From NCBI RefSeq assembly GCF_003148475.1, contig NZ_QGGG01000013.1, forward strand, positions 1-64,000: 64,000 bases of DNA. Direction: 5' to 3'. The notes under the pieces are model-generated. The model saw only the letters and a program-made list of their open reading frames with translations, made no database searches and was not told where the DNA came from. Within the stretch, counting starts at the first letter, position 1, and each line of letters starts with the position of its first letter. A program made the translations under genes and the position numbers. Below, in pieces: positions 16,822 to 26,849 of the stretch. This DNA is from Pseudaminobacter salicylatoxidans. Lineage in GTDB: Bacteria > Pseudomonadota > Alphaproteobacteria > Rhizobiales > Rhizobiaceae.

Positions 16822-19800
16822 ATGGCATCCAGCACAAAAATCACAGCCCCGAAATCCTCACCGACGCCGAAGACCGCCGAGAAGCGCGGCCGGCTGGCCG
16901 ACTATCTGCTGGCGCGCGCGCCGGCCGAGGACATTGCGGCCTACGATCCGGTGGTGCTGACGCGCGCCGCCGAACTGGCGCGGCAGGCGGTCGCCCGCCA
17001 TCACAAGGGAAAAACCGTGATCGCCATCGACCGCGATCCGGAAATCCGGCTCGAAGGCAAGCCGCTGACGGTGGTGACGGTCGTCAACGACAACATGCCC
17101 TTCCTGTTCGATTCGATCCTCGCCGAAATCGGTGACAGCGTCGGCGAGCCCACGCTGGTCACTCACCCGGTGGTGCTGGTGCGGCACGACAAGGACGGCG
17201 TGGAGGAAATTCTGGGCGAAGGCGGCCCGCACAAGGAGGACGACCACGGCGCCGATCGCGTCAGCGTCGTGCATGTCCACATCAAGGCGCTGAGCGACGA
17301 GCAGGCGGCGACACTGGAAGAGCGGCTGCGCAAGATGCTGGCGCAGGTGCGTGCGGCCGTGATCGACTGGAAGCCGATGCTGGCGCGGCTCGACCATGCG
17401 ATTTCCGAATTCCGCTATGGCGAGATCCCCCTCGACAAGGATGCCGTGGCCGAGGCCATCGCCTTCCTCGAATGGCTGCGCGACGACAACTTCACGTTCC
17501 TCGGCATGCGCGAGTTCCGCTATACCGGCGGCGAAAAGACCGGCACGCTCGACCGCGCCGGCAAGCCCGGCCTCGGCATATTGGCCGATTCGGATGTGCT
17601 GGTGCTGCGGCGCGATGCCGATGGCGACAATGTCACCACGCCCGAAATCCGCGCCTTCCTGCACGGTCCCGATCCGCTGATCGTCACCAAGGCCAATGGC
17701 AAGTCGGTGGTGCACCGGCGTGCCTATCTCGACTATATCGGCGTCAAGACCTACGACCGTAACGGCAAGCTGTCCGGCGAACTGCGCATCGTGGGCCTGT
17801 TCACCTCCACAGCCTATACGCGCTCGGTGCTGAAAATCCCCTATCTGCGGTCCAAGGCGCAGGCGGTGATCGAGGCTTCCGGCTTCGACCCGGCCGACCA
17901 TTCCGGCAAGGCGCTGATCAATGTTCTGGAAAGCTATCCGCGCGACGAGCTGTTCCAGACCTCGATTCCGACGCTGCGCAAGAATGCCGAGGCGATGCTC
18001 GGCCTCATCGAGCGGCCGCGCTCGCGCGCGCTGGTTCGGGTCGACCAGTTCGACCGCTTCGTCTCCGTGCTCGTCTTCGTGCCGCGCGACCGCTACGATT
18101 CCGACGTGCGCGAGAAGATCGGCACCTATCTCAAGACCATGTTCGACGGGCGGCTGTCGGCCTATTATCCTGCCTTCCCCGAAGGCGGGCTGACGCGCAT
18201 TCACTTCATCATCGGCCGTTCCGGCGGCAAGACGCCGGTGGTCGAGCAGGCGACGATCGAGGCGGCGATCCGCGGCATCGTGCGGACCTGGGAGGATGCG
18301 CTGGCGGAAGCCGAAGCCGCATCCGGCAGCGATGCCGGCCTTGCCCGCATCGCCAGCCGCTTCCCCGAAAGCTACCGCAACAGCTTCACGCCCGAGCAGG
18401 CGCTCGCCGATGCGCGCCAGATCGGCACGATCAGCGCCGACAACCCCATCGCCATCGACTTCTATCACGACCACGGCCAGACGCCCGAACAGGCCTCGCT
18501 GAAGATCTATCACCACGGCATGCCGGTGGCGCTGTCGCGGCGCGTGCCGATCCTGGAGAACACCGGCTTCCGCGTTATCAGCGAACGCACCTTCGAGGTG
18601 CGCGGTGGCGAGGCCGGCTCGATCTTCATCCACGACATGGAGCTGGAAAACGCCTATGCCGGGCCGATCGACCTTTCCGACGGCGGCGCGTTGTTCGACG
18701 AGGTGTTCCTTTCGGTCTGGCGCGGCGACGCCGACAATGACGGCTACAACGCACTGGCCCAGGCCGCCGCGTTGCCGTCATCTGCCATCGGCATCCTGCG
18801 CGCCTATGGCCGCTATCTGCAGCAGGCCGGCATTCCGCAAAGCCAGGATTTCATCGCCGCCGCGCTCAACCGCTATCCGCAGATCGCGCGCGCGCTGCAC
18901 GAGCTGTTCGTCGCCCGCTTCGATCCGTCCGTGAAGGACGGCGAGACGGCCGCCAGGCACCTCAAGGCATCGATCAAGGATGCGCTGGAAGAAGTGCCCA
19001 ATATCGACGACGACACCATCATCCGGCGCTATCTCAGCCTCATCGAAGCCACGCTGCGCACCAACCGTTTCGTTGCCGATGCGAGGGAAAAGGGCCTGTC
19101 GCTGGCAATCAAGCTCGATTCGCGCGCCATCGAGGGCCTGCCGGAGCCGAGGCCCTGGCGCGAGATTTTCGTCTATGGGCCGGAGGTCGAGGGCGTGCAC
19201 CTGCGCTTCGGCCCCGTCGCGCGCGGCGGTTTGCGCTGGTCCGACCGGGCGCAGGACTATCGCACCGAAGTGCTCGGACTGGTGAAGGCGCAGCAGGTCA
19301 AGAACGCCGTCATCGTGCCGGTGGGCGCCAAGGGCGGCTTCTATCCCAAGCGCCTGCCCACGGGCGGCAGCCGCGATGCGGTGTTCGAGGCCGGCAAGGC
19401 CGCCTATATCAACTTCATTTCCAGCATGCTTTCGGTGACCGACAATATCGAGGGCGGCCATGTCGTTCCGCCAGCGGGCGTGACGCGCCGCGACGGCGAT
19501 GACCCGTATTTCGTCGTCGCCGCAGACAAGGGCACGGCCACCTTCTCCGACACCGCCAACGCCATCAGCGAGGCGCATGGCTTCTGGCTGGACGACGCCT
19601 TCGCCTCCGGCGGCTCGGCCGGCTACGACCACAAGAAGATGGGCATCACCGCGCGCGGCGGCTGGGAGGCGGTCAAGCGGCACTTCCGCGAGATGAACCG
19701 CGACATCCAGACCTCGCCCTTCACCGTGGTGGGCGTGGGCGACATGTCGGGCGACGTGTTCGGCAACGGCATGCTGCTTTCCGGGCAGACCAGGCTGATC

Positions 19801-21612
19801 GCCGCCTTCGACCATCGCGACATCTTCATCGATCCCGATCCGGACCCGGCCGTCTCCTTTGCCGAGCGCAAGCGCCTGTTCGAACTGCCGCGTTCGAGCT
19901 GGCAGGACTATGACCAGACAAAACTGTCGGCGGGCGGCATCGTCGTCTCGCGCAACCAGAAATCGGTGACGCTGCCGGCAGCGGCGGCGCAGGCGATCGG
20001 CCTTGCCGGGACCACCGCCTCGCCCACCGAGATCATCAACGCCATCCTCAAGGCGGATGTGGACCTGCTCTGGTTCGGCGGCATCGGCACCTATGTGCGC
20101 GGCAGCGGCGAAACCAACCAGGAAGTGGGCGACCGCACCAACGACGCCATCCGCGTGACGGCGGCGCAACTGCGCACCAAGGTGATCGGCGAGGGCGCCA
20201 ATCTCGGCGTCACCCAGCGCGCGCGCATCGAATTCGGCCTGCTCGGCGGGCGCAGCAATTCCGACGCCATCGACAATTCGGCCGGCGTGAACTCGTCGGA
20301 CGTCGAGGTCAACATCAAGATCGCGCTGGCCTCGGCCATGCGCAAGGGCACGCTGACGCGGCCGGCGCGCAACAAGCTCTTGGCCGAGATGACCGACGAG
20401 GTGGCGGCGCTGGTGCTGGCCAACAACTACCAGCAGCCGCTGGCGCTTTCCCTGCAGCGCAAGCGCGGACTGGCCGACCTCGTGCATCAGGGTCGTTTCA
20501 TGACCACGCTGGAGGAGCGCGGCCTGCTCGATCGCGCGGTCGAGTTCCTGCCGTCGGCGGCTGCCCTTGCCGAGCGCGAGGCGCGCGGCGAGCCGCTGAC
20601 GCGTGCCGAGCTGGGCGTGCTGCTTGCCTATGCTAAGATCGTGCTGTTCTCCGACATCGTGAACAGCGATCTGCTCGACGATCCGCATTTCGAGCGCGAC
20701 CTGATGGACTATTTCCCGGAACGCATGGCCGGGAAATACGAGGCCGAGATCAAGGACCACAGGCTGCGCCGCGAGATCATCGCGCGCGTGCTCGCCAACG
20801 ATCTCGTCAATCGCGGCGGGCCGTCCTTCGTCAACCGGTTGCAGGAAGCGACGGGCCGTAGCGCGGCCGATGTGGTGCGCGCCTTCGTGGTGGTGCGGGC
20901 AGGCTTCGAGCTGCCGGCGCTCTACCGCGAGATCGACGCGCTCGACAACCGCATCGACGGCCAGCTCCAGCTCGATCTCTATCAGGCGGTCGGGCGGCTG
21001 ATCTTCGTCACCAGCCGCTGGTATCTGCGCAACGAGGCGGGCGAAGGGCCGGTGGACCGCGACATCGCCGCGCTGGCCGAGGCGCGCCGGGCGCTGGAGC
21101 CGCAGCTTGCCGCGTTGCTGCCCGCCTTCAACAAGGCCCGCCTTGCCGAGCGCCGCGACATCTTCGTGGCCGATGGCGCGCCGGAGGCCCTCGCCGAGCG
21201 ACTGGCGCTGACGGATGTGGCCGAGCTGATCCCCGACATCGCGCTCGTGGCCAAGACGGCAAAGGCCGACATCGTGGCGGCCGCCCGCGCCTTCTTTACG
21301 GTCAGCGACATATTCCGCATCGCCCGCATCGAAGACGCGGCACATGCCATCAGCACGTCCGATTACTATGACGAGCTGGCGCTGTCGCGCGCGACCGAGA
21401 CCATCGACGCCGCGCGCAGGGGGATCGCCTCGGCGGCGCTCACTCGCTTCGGCGCGTCCGACGACCCTGTGGCGGCATGGCTGGAAGCCGGCGGCGCGCG
21501 CGTCGCCCGCATCCGCGAGAGACTGCAGGGCCTGACCGAAGGCAGCGGCGACATCACCGTGTCGCGGCTGTCGGTGGCCTCCGGCCTGATGGGCGACCTG
21601 ACCGAAGCTTGA
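16822..21612 (+). CDS. NAD-specific glutamate dehydrogenase, large (about 180 kDa) type
   Basis: 1596 residues from the ATG behind GGGGAG; an ATG 27 bases upstream would add nine residues. This is the large bacterial NAD-GDH family (PF05088), which deaminates glutamate to 2-oxoglutarate and ammonium, mainly for catabolism. A long N-terminal regulatory part with ACT-like regions is followed by the catalytic domain, which contains GPVARGGLRWSDRAQDYRTE (about residue 805), VPVGAKGGFYPKR and the nucleotide-binding segment around GVGDMSGDVFGNGML. A long C-terminal helical part follows. Length agrees with the family. It is monocistronic; a GC hairpin lies just after the stop. Confidence 0.95.
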   Translation: MASSTKITAPKSSPTPKTAEKRGRLADYLLARAPAEDIAAYDPVVLTRAAELARQAVARHHKGKTVIAIDRDPEIRLEGKPLTVVTVVNDNMPFLFDSILAEIGDSVGEPTLVTHPVVLVRHDKDGVEEILGEGGPHKEDDHGADRVSVVHVHIKALSDEQAATLEERLRKMLAQVRAAVIDWKPMLARLDHAISEFRYGEIPLDKDAVAEAIAFLEWLRDDNFTFLGMREFRYTGGEKTGTLDRAGKPGLGILADSDVLVLRRDADGDNVTTPEIRAFLHGPDPLIVTKANGKSVVHRRAYLDYIGVKTYDRNGKLSGELRIVGLFTSTAYTRSVLKIPYLRSKAQAVIEASGFDPADHSGKALINVLESYPRDELFQTSIPTLRKNAEAMLGLIERPRSRALVRVDQFDRFVSVLVFVPRDRYDSDVREKIGTYLKTMFDGRLSAYYPAFPEGGLTRIHFIIGRSGGKTPVVEQATIEAAIRGIVRTWEDALAEAEAASGSDAGLARIASRFPESYRNSFTPEQALADARQIGTISADNPIAIDFYHDHGQTPEQASLKIYHHGMPVALSRRVPILENTGFRVISERTFEVRGGEAGSIFIHDMELENAYAGPIDLSDGGALFDEVFLSVWRGDADNDGYNALAQAAALPSSAIGILRAYGRYLQQAGIPQSQDFIAAALNRYPQIARALHELFVARFDPSVKDGETAARHLKASIKDALEEVPNIDDDTIIRRYLSLIEATLRTNRFVADAREKGLSLAIKLDSRAIEGLPEPRPWREIFVYGPEVEGVHLRFGPVARGGLRWSDRAQDYRTEVLGLVKAQQVKNAVIVPVGAKGGFYPKRLPTGGSRDAVFEAGKAAYINFISSMLSVTDNIEGGHVVPPAGVTRRDGDDPYFVVAADKGTATFSDTANAISEAHGFWLDDAFASGGSAGYDHKKMGITARGGWEAVKRHFREMNRDIQTSPFTVVGVGDMSGDVFGNGMLLSGQTRLIAAFDHRDIFIDPDPDPAVSFAERKRLFELPRSSWQDYDQTKLSAGGIVVSRNQKSVTLPAAAAQAIGLAGTTASPTEIINAILKADVDLLWFGGIGTYVRGSGETNQEVGDRTNDAIRVTAAQLRTKVIGEGANLGVTQRARIEFGLLGGRSNSDAIDNSAGVNSSDVEVNIKIALASAMRKGTLTRPARNKLLAEMTDEVAALVLANNYQQPLALSLQRKRGLADLVHQGRFMTTLEERGLLDRAVEFLPSAAALAEREARGEPLTRAELGVLLAYAKIVLFSDIVNSDLLDDPHFERDLMDYFPERMAGKYEAEIKDHRLRREIIARVLANDLVNRGGPSFVNRLQEATGRSAADVVRAFVVVRAGFELPALYREIDALDNRIDGQLQLDLYQAVGRLIFVTSRWYLRNEAGEGPVDRDIAALAEARRALEPQLAALLPAFNKARLAERRDIFVADGAPEALAERLALTDVAELIPDIALVAKTAKADIVAAARAFFTVSDIFRIARIEDAAHAISTSDYYDELALSRATETIDAARRGIASAALTRFGASDDPVAAWLEAGGARVARIRERLQGLTEGSGDITVSRLSVASGLMGDLTEA

Positions 21613-21644
21613 GGCGCGACCCGTCTCAAATTTCCACCCCGCAT

Positions 21645-21668
21645 CGCCGGGAGCGCATGCTCCCGGCG
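21645..21668. terminator. GC-rich hairpin between convergent genes
   Basis: A perfect 10-bp stem (CGCCGGGAGC / GCTCCCGGCG) with a 4-base loop, lying between the 3' ends of the glutamate dehydrogenase and EamA genes. There is no T tract, so any termination would rely on the hairpin or Rho. Confidence 0.45.
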
Positions 21669-21698
21669 CAAGCCGGATTGTGTCCCTCGGATAGCCTC

Positions 21699-22619
21699 TC
21701 AGGAGGTCGGTTTCTGCGATCTCGCAACGATGACGATACCGACAAGAGACACGACGAGACCGCCCGCCATCGCCCATGACAACGGTTCGCCGAACATCAC
21801 CCACGCCCAGATCATCACCACCGGCGGGCTGAGATACAGCACCGCCGTAACCCGCGCCGGGGACGATTTGCGAAGCGCCAGATAGTAAAGGCTCCACGCT
21901 CCGAGGGTGGCGACGAAGACGAGCCAGAGAATGCCGCCGACGAAACCCGGCTCCAGCAGCGGCAACACGCTGCCTTCATGCCAGGCGAACACCGAAAAGA
22001 TGGCGGCAGCCGACAGGCACTGGATGCACAGGCTTTGATGCACCGGCATGAAATTAGCCGGGCTGCGCTTTTGCAGCAGCGTCGCCATGGCCAGCGACAG
22101 CGTCCCGACCACCGGCAATGCATACGCCCACAGCGGCACGTCGGCCATGTTCAGCGACCAGCCCGATGCGATCAGGACGCCGGCCAGCCCGATGAAGGAG
22201 CCGATCCATTGCCGCCCGTTGAGGGCCTGCCCGAGAACCGGCCAGGACAACACGGCCACCATCAGGGGCAGCATATCCGTGATCAGGGCGACGAGCCCGG
22301 TCGGGACGCCATGGGAGATCGCAAGCGCAAATGCGCCGAGATAGGCCGACATAGCCAGTGCGCCGAAAAGAACCTGCGGGAGAACGTCTTTCCGTCGCGG
22401 CCTTGGGCCGATCGTCAACGCGAAAGGCAGCAGCACGAGGCCCGAAACCAGGCTGCGCCAGAGCAGGATAAGGAAGATCGGCGCGTGGTCGCTCGCAAAG
22501 CGAATGCCGATGAAGCCGGCACTCCAGCAGATCACCAGTGCCGCTTCCAGCAGGACGAGGATCGCAAGCCCCATCAGCCCACGGCCAGGGCCACAGGGTG
22601 CTGCAACGGCTTCACTCAC
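21699..22619 (-). CDS. EamA/DMT-superfamily membrane transporter
   Basis: 306 residues with about ten hydrophobic segments in two EamA repeats. The first opens LVICWSAGFIGIRFASDHAP with WRSLVSGLVLLPFAL, the second starts around LWAYALPVVG. Proteins of this family usually export metabolites or amino-acid derivatives; the substrate is unknown. The start overlaps the stop of the TetR gene by 4 bases, so the exporter and regulator form a two-gene operon. Self-regulation through the TetR operator should set exporter level. Confidence 0.9.
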   Translation of the reverse strand: MSEAVAAPCGPGRGLMGLAILVLLEAALVICWSAGFIGIRFASDHAPIFLILLWRSLVSGLVLLPFALTIGPRPRRKDVLPQVLFGALAMSAYLGAFALAISHGVPTGLVALITDMLPLMVAVLSWPVLGQALNGRQWIGSFIGLAGVLIASGWSLNMADVPLWAYALPVVGTLSLAMATLLQKRSPANFMPVHQSLCIQCLSAAAIFSVFAWHEGSVLPLLEPGFVGGILWLVFVATLGAWSLYYLALRKSSPARVTAVLYLSPPVVMIWAWVMFGEPLSWAMAGGLVVSLVGIVIVARSQKPTS

Positions 22620-23203
22620 CGGCGCGGGCTTTCGAACCGATCAAGCATGGACAGGGCCATTTTGCGGGCCGCTTTCAGCCGCGCGTCATGGCCATCGAGA
22701 CCCGCTCGCGACATCGCGCCTTCGAGCAGGAACGAGAGATGTTCGGCCAGTTCCGCGACCGCGCCGGGATCGGACCGCATCTCGCCGAGATGTTCCCGGA
22801 ACAGGTGCTCGACATCGTCCTTTTGCGCCGCGACGGTTGCGCGGGCAGGATCGCCTACCGCAAGCTCTGCGGCCGCATTGAGGAGCCCGCAGCCGCGAAA
22901 CCCCCATTCATAGGCGCGGACAGCGTGATCGACATAGGAATCGAACACGGCAAGAACACGCTCCCTGGGCGTGGACGCGACGGCAAGGCGCAGCCGGAGG
23001 AGTTCGTGCCACTCCGCACGCCGTCCCTCGACATAGGCGTTCACCAAATCGGCCTTGGACGCGAAATTGTTGTAGAGGCTCATCTTCGCGACACCCGCAT
23101 GGGCGGTGATCGCGTCGATGCCGGTTGCCCCGACGCCGTCGCGGTAGAACAATTCGGCTGCCGCCTTCAGCAGACGCTCGCGCGCAGGAGTTTTGTCGGG
23201 CAT
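22616..23203 (-). CDS. TetR/AcrR family transcriptional regulator
   Basis: 195 residues. The N-terminal helix-turn-helix is clear: RERLLKAAAELFYRDGVGAT, then ITAHAGVAKMSLYNNFASKADLV. The C-terminal ligand-binding half is typical of TetR proteins of about 190-200 residues. A TetR-type palindrome lies 16 bases upstream of the start codon. The gene is translationally coupled to the EamA exporter, so it probably represses its own operon until an exported compound binds. Confidence 0.93.
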   Translation of the reverse strand: MPDKTPARERLLKAAAELFYRDGVGATGIDAITAHAGVAKMSLYNNFASKADLVNAYVEGRRAEWHELLRLRLAVASTPRERVLAVFDSYVDHAVRAYEWGFRGCGLLNAAAELAVGDPARATVAAQKDDVEHLFREHLGEMRSDPGAVAELAEHLSFLLEGAMSRAGLDGHDARLKAARKMALSMLDRFESPRR

Positions 23204-23218
23204 GGTCGATCCTCAATC

Positions 23219-23238
23219 TAGATAGACCGATCTACCTA
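23219..23238 (-). promoter_or_regulatory. TetR-type operator upstream of the tetR-eamA operon
   Basis: A 20-bp imperfect palindrome TAGATAGACCGATCTACCTA, symmetrical at 16 of 20 positions. It is placed where a TetR protein would overlap the promoter of its own gene. The same TAGA...TCTA core is common at TetR sites in proteobacteria. Confidence 0.7.
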
Positions 23239-23445
23239 ATTTTTGGATCGAATGAGACATCCCTCGCGTCCACCTCTGGCGCAATCGCGACATGGGCTAT
23301 CATCTGCCGGAACGCGACCCTGCACTCGCGCCCATGATCACGATTGCCCATCTTGCCGCGTCGGAGGCTATAGTCGCGAAAGGCGTCGGAGGTTTCGCGT
23401 CCACGCTCCCTGCAGACATGGCCGGCAGCACATGGAGAGGAAATC

Positions 23446-23877
23446 ATGGAAACCAGCGTCAGGAGGTTCTTCGAGCGATACGAAAACGCTTTCAACCGGT
23501 CCCTCGCCGGCGACATGGACATGGATGAGGTCTCGGCACTCTATGCCGCCGAGTTCATAGCCGCCTCGCCAGCCGGGGTGATGACCGGAAGGAACGACGA
23601 TCAGCTCAGGCAGGTCATGGCGCAAGGCTATGCGCACTATCGGGCGATCGGAACGAAGGAGATGCGGATCCGCGATCTTCGTCTTTCCCCCATCGACGAT
23701 CACCATTGCGTGGCGCATGTCGCCTGGACGGCAACCTATGCCCGGAAGGACCAGCCGGATGTGGCGATCGATTTCGATGTCCATTACTTCGTCCGGAAGC
23801 TGAACGGCGAGCCGCAGGTTTTCGGCTGGGTGTCGGGCGATGAACAGGCGCTTTTAAGGCAGCACGGCATCGTCTGA
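23446..23877 (+). CDS. NTF2-like (SnoaL-fold) protein
   Basis: 143 residues behind GGAGAGGAAATC. The layout (an N-terminal helix FFERYENAFN, YAAEFIAASPAG, a central RIRDLRLSPI strand, then VAHVAWTATYAR and VHYFVRKLNGEPQVFGWVSGDEQ) fits the NTF2-like superfamily, which includes enzymes and binding proteins. No catalytic assignment is possible. It is divergent from the tetR-eamA operon, and the TetR operator lies about 210 bases upstream. Confidence 0.8.
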   Translation: METSVRRFFERYENAFNRSLAGDMDMDEVSALYAAEFIAASPAGVMTGRNDDQLRQVMAQGYAHYRAIGTKEMRIRDLRLSPIDDHHCVAHVAWTATYARKDQPDVAIDFDVHYFVRKLNGEPQVFGWVSGDEQALLRQHGIV

Positions 23878-23888
23878 AATCCACTCGT

Positions 23889-23939
23889 CCCGGCAGGATC
23901 ACGCCGGTCAAGGCCGGCCGCCTTTCGTGATCGTCCGGG
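23889..23939. other. long interrupted hairpin after the NTF2-like gene
   Basis: Nested complementary arms (CCCGG / CCGGG and GATCACG / CGTGATC) enclose a small CCGG..CCGG stem. There is no T tract. It could be a weak terminator or an RNA-processing structure. Confidence 0.4.
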
Positions 23940-24046
23940 CGGGAAAACGCTTTCGGGGTGGAGAAAATCGATTGCCTATCTATTTCGGAAGGGAGCGGAT
24001 GGGGAACAACGCCGAAATCCTGGCTTCAAAGTGAGAGGAATACTCG

Positions 24047-24526
24047 ATGGCTACCGCCAAGAACACGATTTGCCTCTGGTACGACAAGGATGCCGAGGCC
24101 GCCGCCCGCTTCTATGCCGGGATATTTCCCGGCAGCAAGGTGAGTGCCGTGCACCGCGCACCGGGCGACTACCCATCCGGTAAAAAGGGCGACGTGCTGA
24201 CAGTTGAATTCACGGTTGCCGGTATCCCCTGCCTCGGCCTCAACGGGGGGCCTGTATTCAAGCATAACGAAGCCTTCTCGTTCCAGATCGCCACCGACGA
24301 TCAGGAGGAGACCGACCGCTACTGGAACGCCATAGTCGGCAATGGCGGCCAGGAAAGCGAATGCGGCTGGTGCAAGGACAAATGGGGCATCTCCTGGCAG
24401 ATCACGCCACGCGTGCTGACGGAGGCGCTGGCGGTCGGCGGCGCCGAAGCAAAACGCGCATTCGATGCCATGATGACCATGAAGAAGATCGACGTCGCCG
24501 CGATCGCGGCCGCGCGACGCGGTTGA
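24047..24526 (+). CDS. VOC-family protein (PhnB / 3-demethylubiquinone methyltransferase-like)
   Basis: 159 residues. The vicinal-oxygen-chelate fold of the PhnB-like group is indicated by ICLWYDKDAEAAARFYAGIFPGSK at the N terminus, VLTVEFTVAGIPCLGLNGGP and FSFQIATDDQEETDRYWN in the middle, then CGWCKDKWGISWQITPRVL. Proteins of this group are often misnamed 3-demethylubiquinone-9 3-methyltransferase; real activity is unknown. Monocistronic, about 170 bases after the NTF2-like gene. Confidence 0.9.
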   Translation: MATAKNTICLWYDKDAEAAARFYAGIFPGSKVSAVHRAPGDYPSGKKGDVLTVEFTVAGIPCLGLNGGPVFKHNEAFSFQIATDDQEETDRYWNAIVGNGGQESECGWCKDKWGISWQITPRVLTEALAVGGAEAKRAFDAMMTMKKIDVAAIAAARRG

Positions 24527-24650
24527 GGCGCCGTCCTGTGGTCAAACGGCTGCCGTGTCCGGCAGCCTGGTTTCCGCTCACCAGACACTCCGAGCCGCTT
24601 TGGGACACAGGCGGTTCAGGGTCGGGTGGAAGCCGCACCGCGGCAAACGC

Positions 24651-25730
24651 TCAGGCCAAGCGGCCGGCGCGGGCCAGTCCGTGCGCCACCAGCCGGTCGA
24701 TGATCTCCGGATAGCTGACGCCGCTTGCCGCCATCGCCTTGGAATACATGCTGATGTCGGTGAAGCCGGGGATGGTGTTCAGCTCGTTGATGAGGATGCG
24801 CATGTCCGGCGTGACGAAAAAGTCCACGCGCGCCATGCCGTCGCAACCCAGTGCCCGGAAAGCCTGTGCCGCCATGGCGCGAATGCGGCTTTCCACCGCG
24901 TCGGGCAGTTCCGCCGGCACTTTCAGCACCGCGCCGTTCTCATCGATATATTTGGCGTCGTAGCTGTAGAAACCGTGGCTTTGCGCCGGCACGATCTCGC
25001 CCGGACGGGACACGAAAAGCCCGCCTTGCGTATCTTCCAGCACGCCGCATTCGATCTCGCGGCCCTCGATGAATTCCTCGGCCAGCAGCTTGCTGTCGTG
25101 GTCGAAACCTTCGGCAAGGGCTATGTCGAATTCCTGGCTGGCGTGGACTTTTCTGACGCCGACCGAAGAGCCCTGCCGCGCCGGCTTGATGAACAGCGGA
25201 AGCCCGAGTTCACGTTCAAGCTCGACAAGGGCCGGGGCCGCGCCCTGATGGATCGTGACGGACCGGGCGACCGGCAGGCCCGCCTCGCTCAGCAGGCGCT
25301 TGGCGATGTCCTTGTCGATCGCGGTCGCGGAACCGAGGATGCCGCAGCCGACCAGCGGCACCCGCGCCACCTGCGCCAGCCCCTGCACCGAACCGTCCTC
25401 GCCATGCAGCCCGTGCAGGACCGGAAACAGGATGTCGATCCTGGGCAGTTCATGAGGGGCGGCGCCATCGCCCGGGATCGCCACCACCCTCCCCTGCCCG
25501 CCCGGCACGAGGCAGATTTCGGTGCCGCTCTCCGGTTTCGCCAGCGCTCCGCCCTCGAAACCACTCAGCAGCCACTGCCCCTCGCGGGTGATGAAGACGG
25601 GAACGACGTCGTATTTCGCCGGCTCAAGCGCGCGCATGACATTGGTGGCCGAAAGCACCGAGACATCATGTTCGGCGGAACGCCCGCCGAAGAGCACGGC
25701 AATGCGCAGTCGTTTCGCGGTATCGGTCAT
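24651..25730 (-). CDS. ddl: D-alanine--D-alanine ligase
   Basis: 359 residues, ATP-grasp fold. It joins two D-Ala to make the dipeptide for peptidoglycan. Visible are VLFGGRSAEHDVSVLSA at the N terminus, HGLHGEDGSVQGLAQVARVPLVG, KPARQGSSVGVRKV (ATP grasp), EEFIEGREIECGVLED, and a C-terminal DFFVTPDMRILINELNTIPGFTDISMYSK with metal ligands. Length and the long VanA-like insert fit the DdlA-type branch. It follows minE by 18 bases in the same direction and may be read with the minCDE operon. Confidence 0.96.
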   Translation of the reverse strand: MTDTAKRLRIAVLFGGRSAEHDVSVLSATNVMRALEPAKYDVVPVFITREGQWLLSGFEGGALAKPESGTEICLVPGGQGRVVAIPGDGAAPHELPRIDILFPVLHGLHGEDGSVQGLAQVARVPLVGCGILGSATAIDKDIAKRLLSEAGLPVARSVTIHQGAAPALVELERELGLPLFIKPARQGSSVGVRKVHASQEFDIALAEGFDHDSKLLAEEFIEGREIECGVLEDTQGGLFVSRPGEIVPAQSHGFYSYDAKYIDENGAVLKVPAELPDAVESRIRAMAAQAFRALGCDGMARVDFFVTPDMRILINELNTIPGFTDISMYSKAMAASGVSYPEIIDRLVAHGLARAGRLA

Positions 25731-25748
25731 GCGCGTGCTCCCGGCTTG

Positions 25749-26018
25749 TCAGAGCGCAGTGGAGGCGGCTGCGCCCGCATTGGGAATGTTGATGTCGATC
25801 TCCAGCGTCGAGGTCGTCTTGCCGCGGTCCATGGTGATGCGCACATCGTCCTGGTTGACCTGAACGTGCTTGGCGATCACGGCCATGATCTCCTCGCGCA
25901 GCACGGCGACGAGGTCGGGCTGGTCACGGTTGTTGCGTTCATAAGCCAGCAGCACCTGCAGGCGCTCGCGGGCCACGGGCGCACTGGCGCGGCGTTTGAA
26001 GATATCCAGAAGGCTCAT
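25749..26018 (-). CDS. minE: cell division topological specificity factor MinE
   Basis: 89 residues. The N-terminal anti-MinCD segment ([14 protein letters not shown] near residues 16-29) and the C-terminal dimerisation domain ([26 protein letters not shown]) are intact. MinE drives pole-to-pole oscillation of MinD and keeps the MinCD inhibitor away from mid-cell. Its start overlaps the minD stop by 4 bases. Confidence 0.97.
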   Translation of the reverse strand: MSLLDIFKRRASAPVARERLQVLLAYERNNRDQPDLVAVLREEIMAVIAKHVQVNQDDVRITMDRGKTTSTLEIDINIPNAGAAASTAL

Positions 26019-26830
26019 GCCACCCTCCTTCCCAGAAGCCGGTTAAGGAGACCTTTCTTCTCGACGGGAAGCACCATCGGCACGTCTTCGCCCTGTAGCC
26101 GCCGGGCGGCGTCGGCATAGGCACGCGCGGCCGCGTTGGCGGGCTCGTTGAGCGTCACCGGCGAGCCCACATTGGAGGCGCGCAGCACGCCCTGGTTCTC
26201 CGGAATGATGCCCAGAAGCGGCACCGACAGGATTTCCAGCACATCGTCGATGCTGAGCATCTCGCCGCGCGCGGCGCGCGCCGTGTCATAGCGGGTCACG
26301 AGAACGTGCTTGGTGACATCCTCGCCCTGCTCGGCCTTCAGCGTCTTGGAATCGAGCAGGCCGATGATGCGGTCCGAATCGCGAACCGAGCTCACCTCGG
26401 GATTGGTGACGATGATCGCCTCGTCGGCAAAGCGCATGGCAAGCTGGGCGCCGCGCTCGATGCCCGCCGGGCTGTCGCACAGCACGTAGTCGAACTTTTC
26501 CCGAAGCTTGCCGATCACATTGGCCACGCCTTCCTCGGTCAGCGCATCCTTGTCGCGGGTCTGCGAGGCGGGCAGCAGGAAGAGAGACTCCACCCGCTTG
26601 TCGCGGATCAGCGCCTGCGAGAGCTTGGCCACGCCCTGCGTGACGTTGACGAGGTCGAACACCACCCGCCGCTCGGCGCCCATGACCAGGTCGAGGTTAC
26701 GCAGGCCGACATCGAAATCGATGAGGACCACCTTCTTGCCGGTCTGGGCCAGAACGCCCCCGAGGGCGGCGGTCGAGGTTGTCTTCCCGACGCCGCCCTT
26801 TCCAGATGTGACGACCACTACCTTGCCCAT
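26015..26830 (-). CDS. minD: septum site-determining ATPase MinD
   Basis: 271 residues. The deviant Walker [20 protein letters not shown] is at the N terminus, the switch I/II region includes [20 protein letters not shown] and [12 protein letters not shown], and the C-terminal amphipathic membrane-targeting helix [13 protein letters not shown] is present. MinD binds membrane in its ATP form and recruits MinC. It lies between minC (19-base gap) and minE (4-base overlap). Confidence 0.97.
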   Translation of the reverse strand: MGKVVVVTSGKGGVGKTTSTAALGGVLAQTGKKVVLIDFDVGLRNLDLVMGAERRVVFDLVNVTQGVAKLSQALIRDKRVESLFLLPASQTRDKDALTEEGVANVIGKLREKFDYVLCDSPAGIERGAQLAMRFADEAIIVTNPEVSSVRDSDRIIGLLDSKTLKAEQGEDVTKHVLVTRYDTARAARGEMLSIDDVLEILSVPLLGIIPENQGVLRASNVGSPVTLNEPANAAARAYADAARRLQGEDVPMVLPVEKKGLLNRLLGRRVA

Positions 26831-26849
26831 GCATGTCTCTCCAATATTG

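Noticed and set aside
18778-21897. A very long open frame opposite the glutamate dehydrogenase gene
   Set aside because: Antisense of a high-GC gene; composition rich in Arg, Gly, Ala and His, no domain, no ribosome-binding site.
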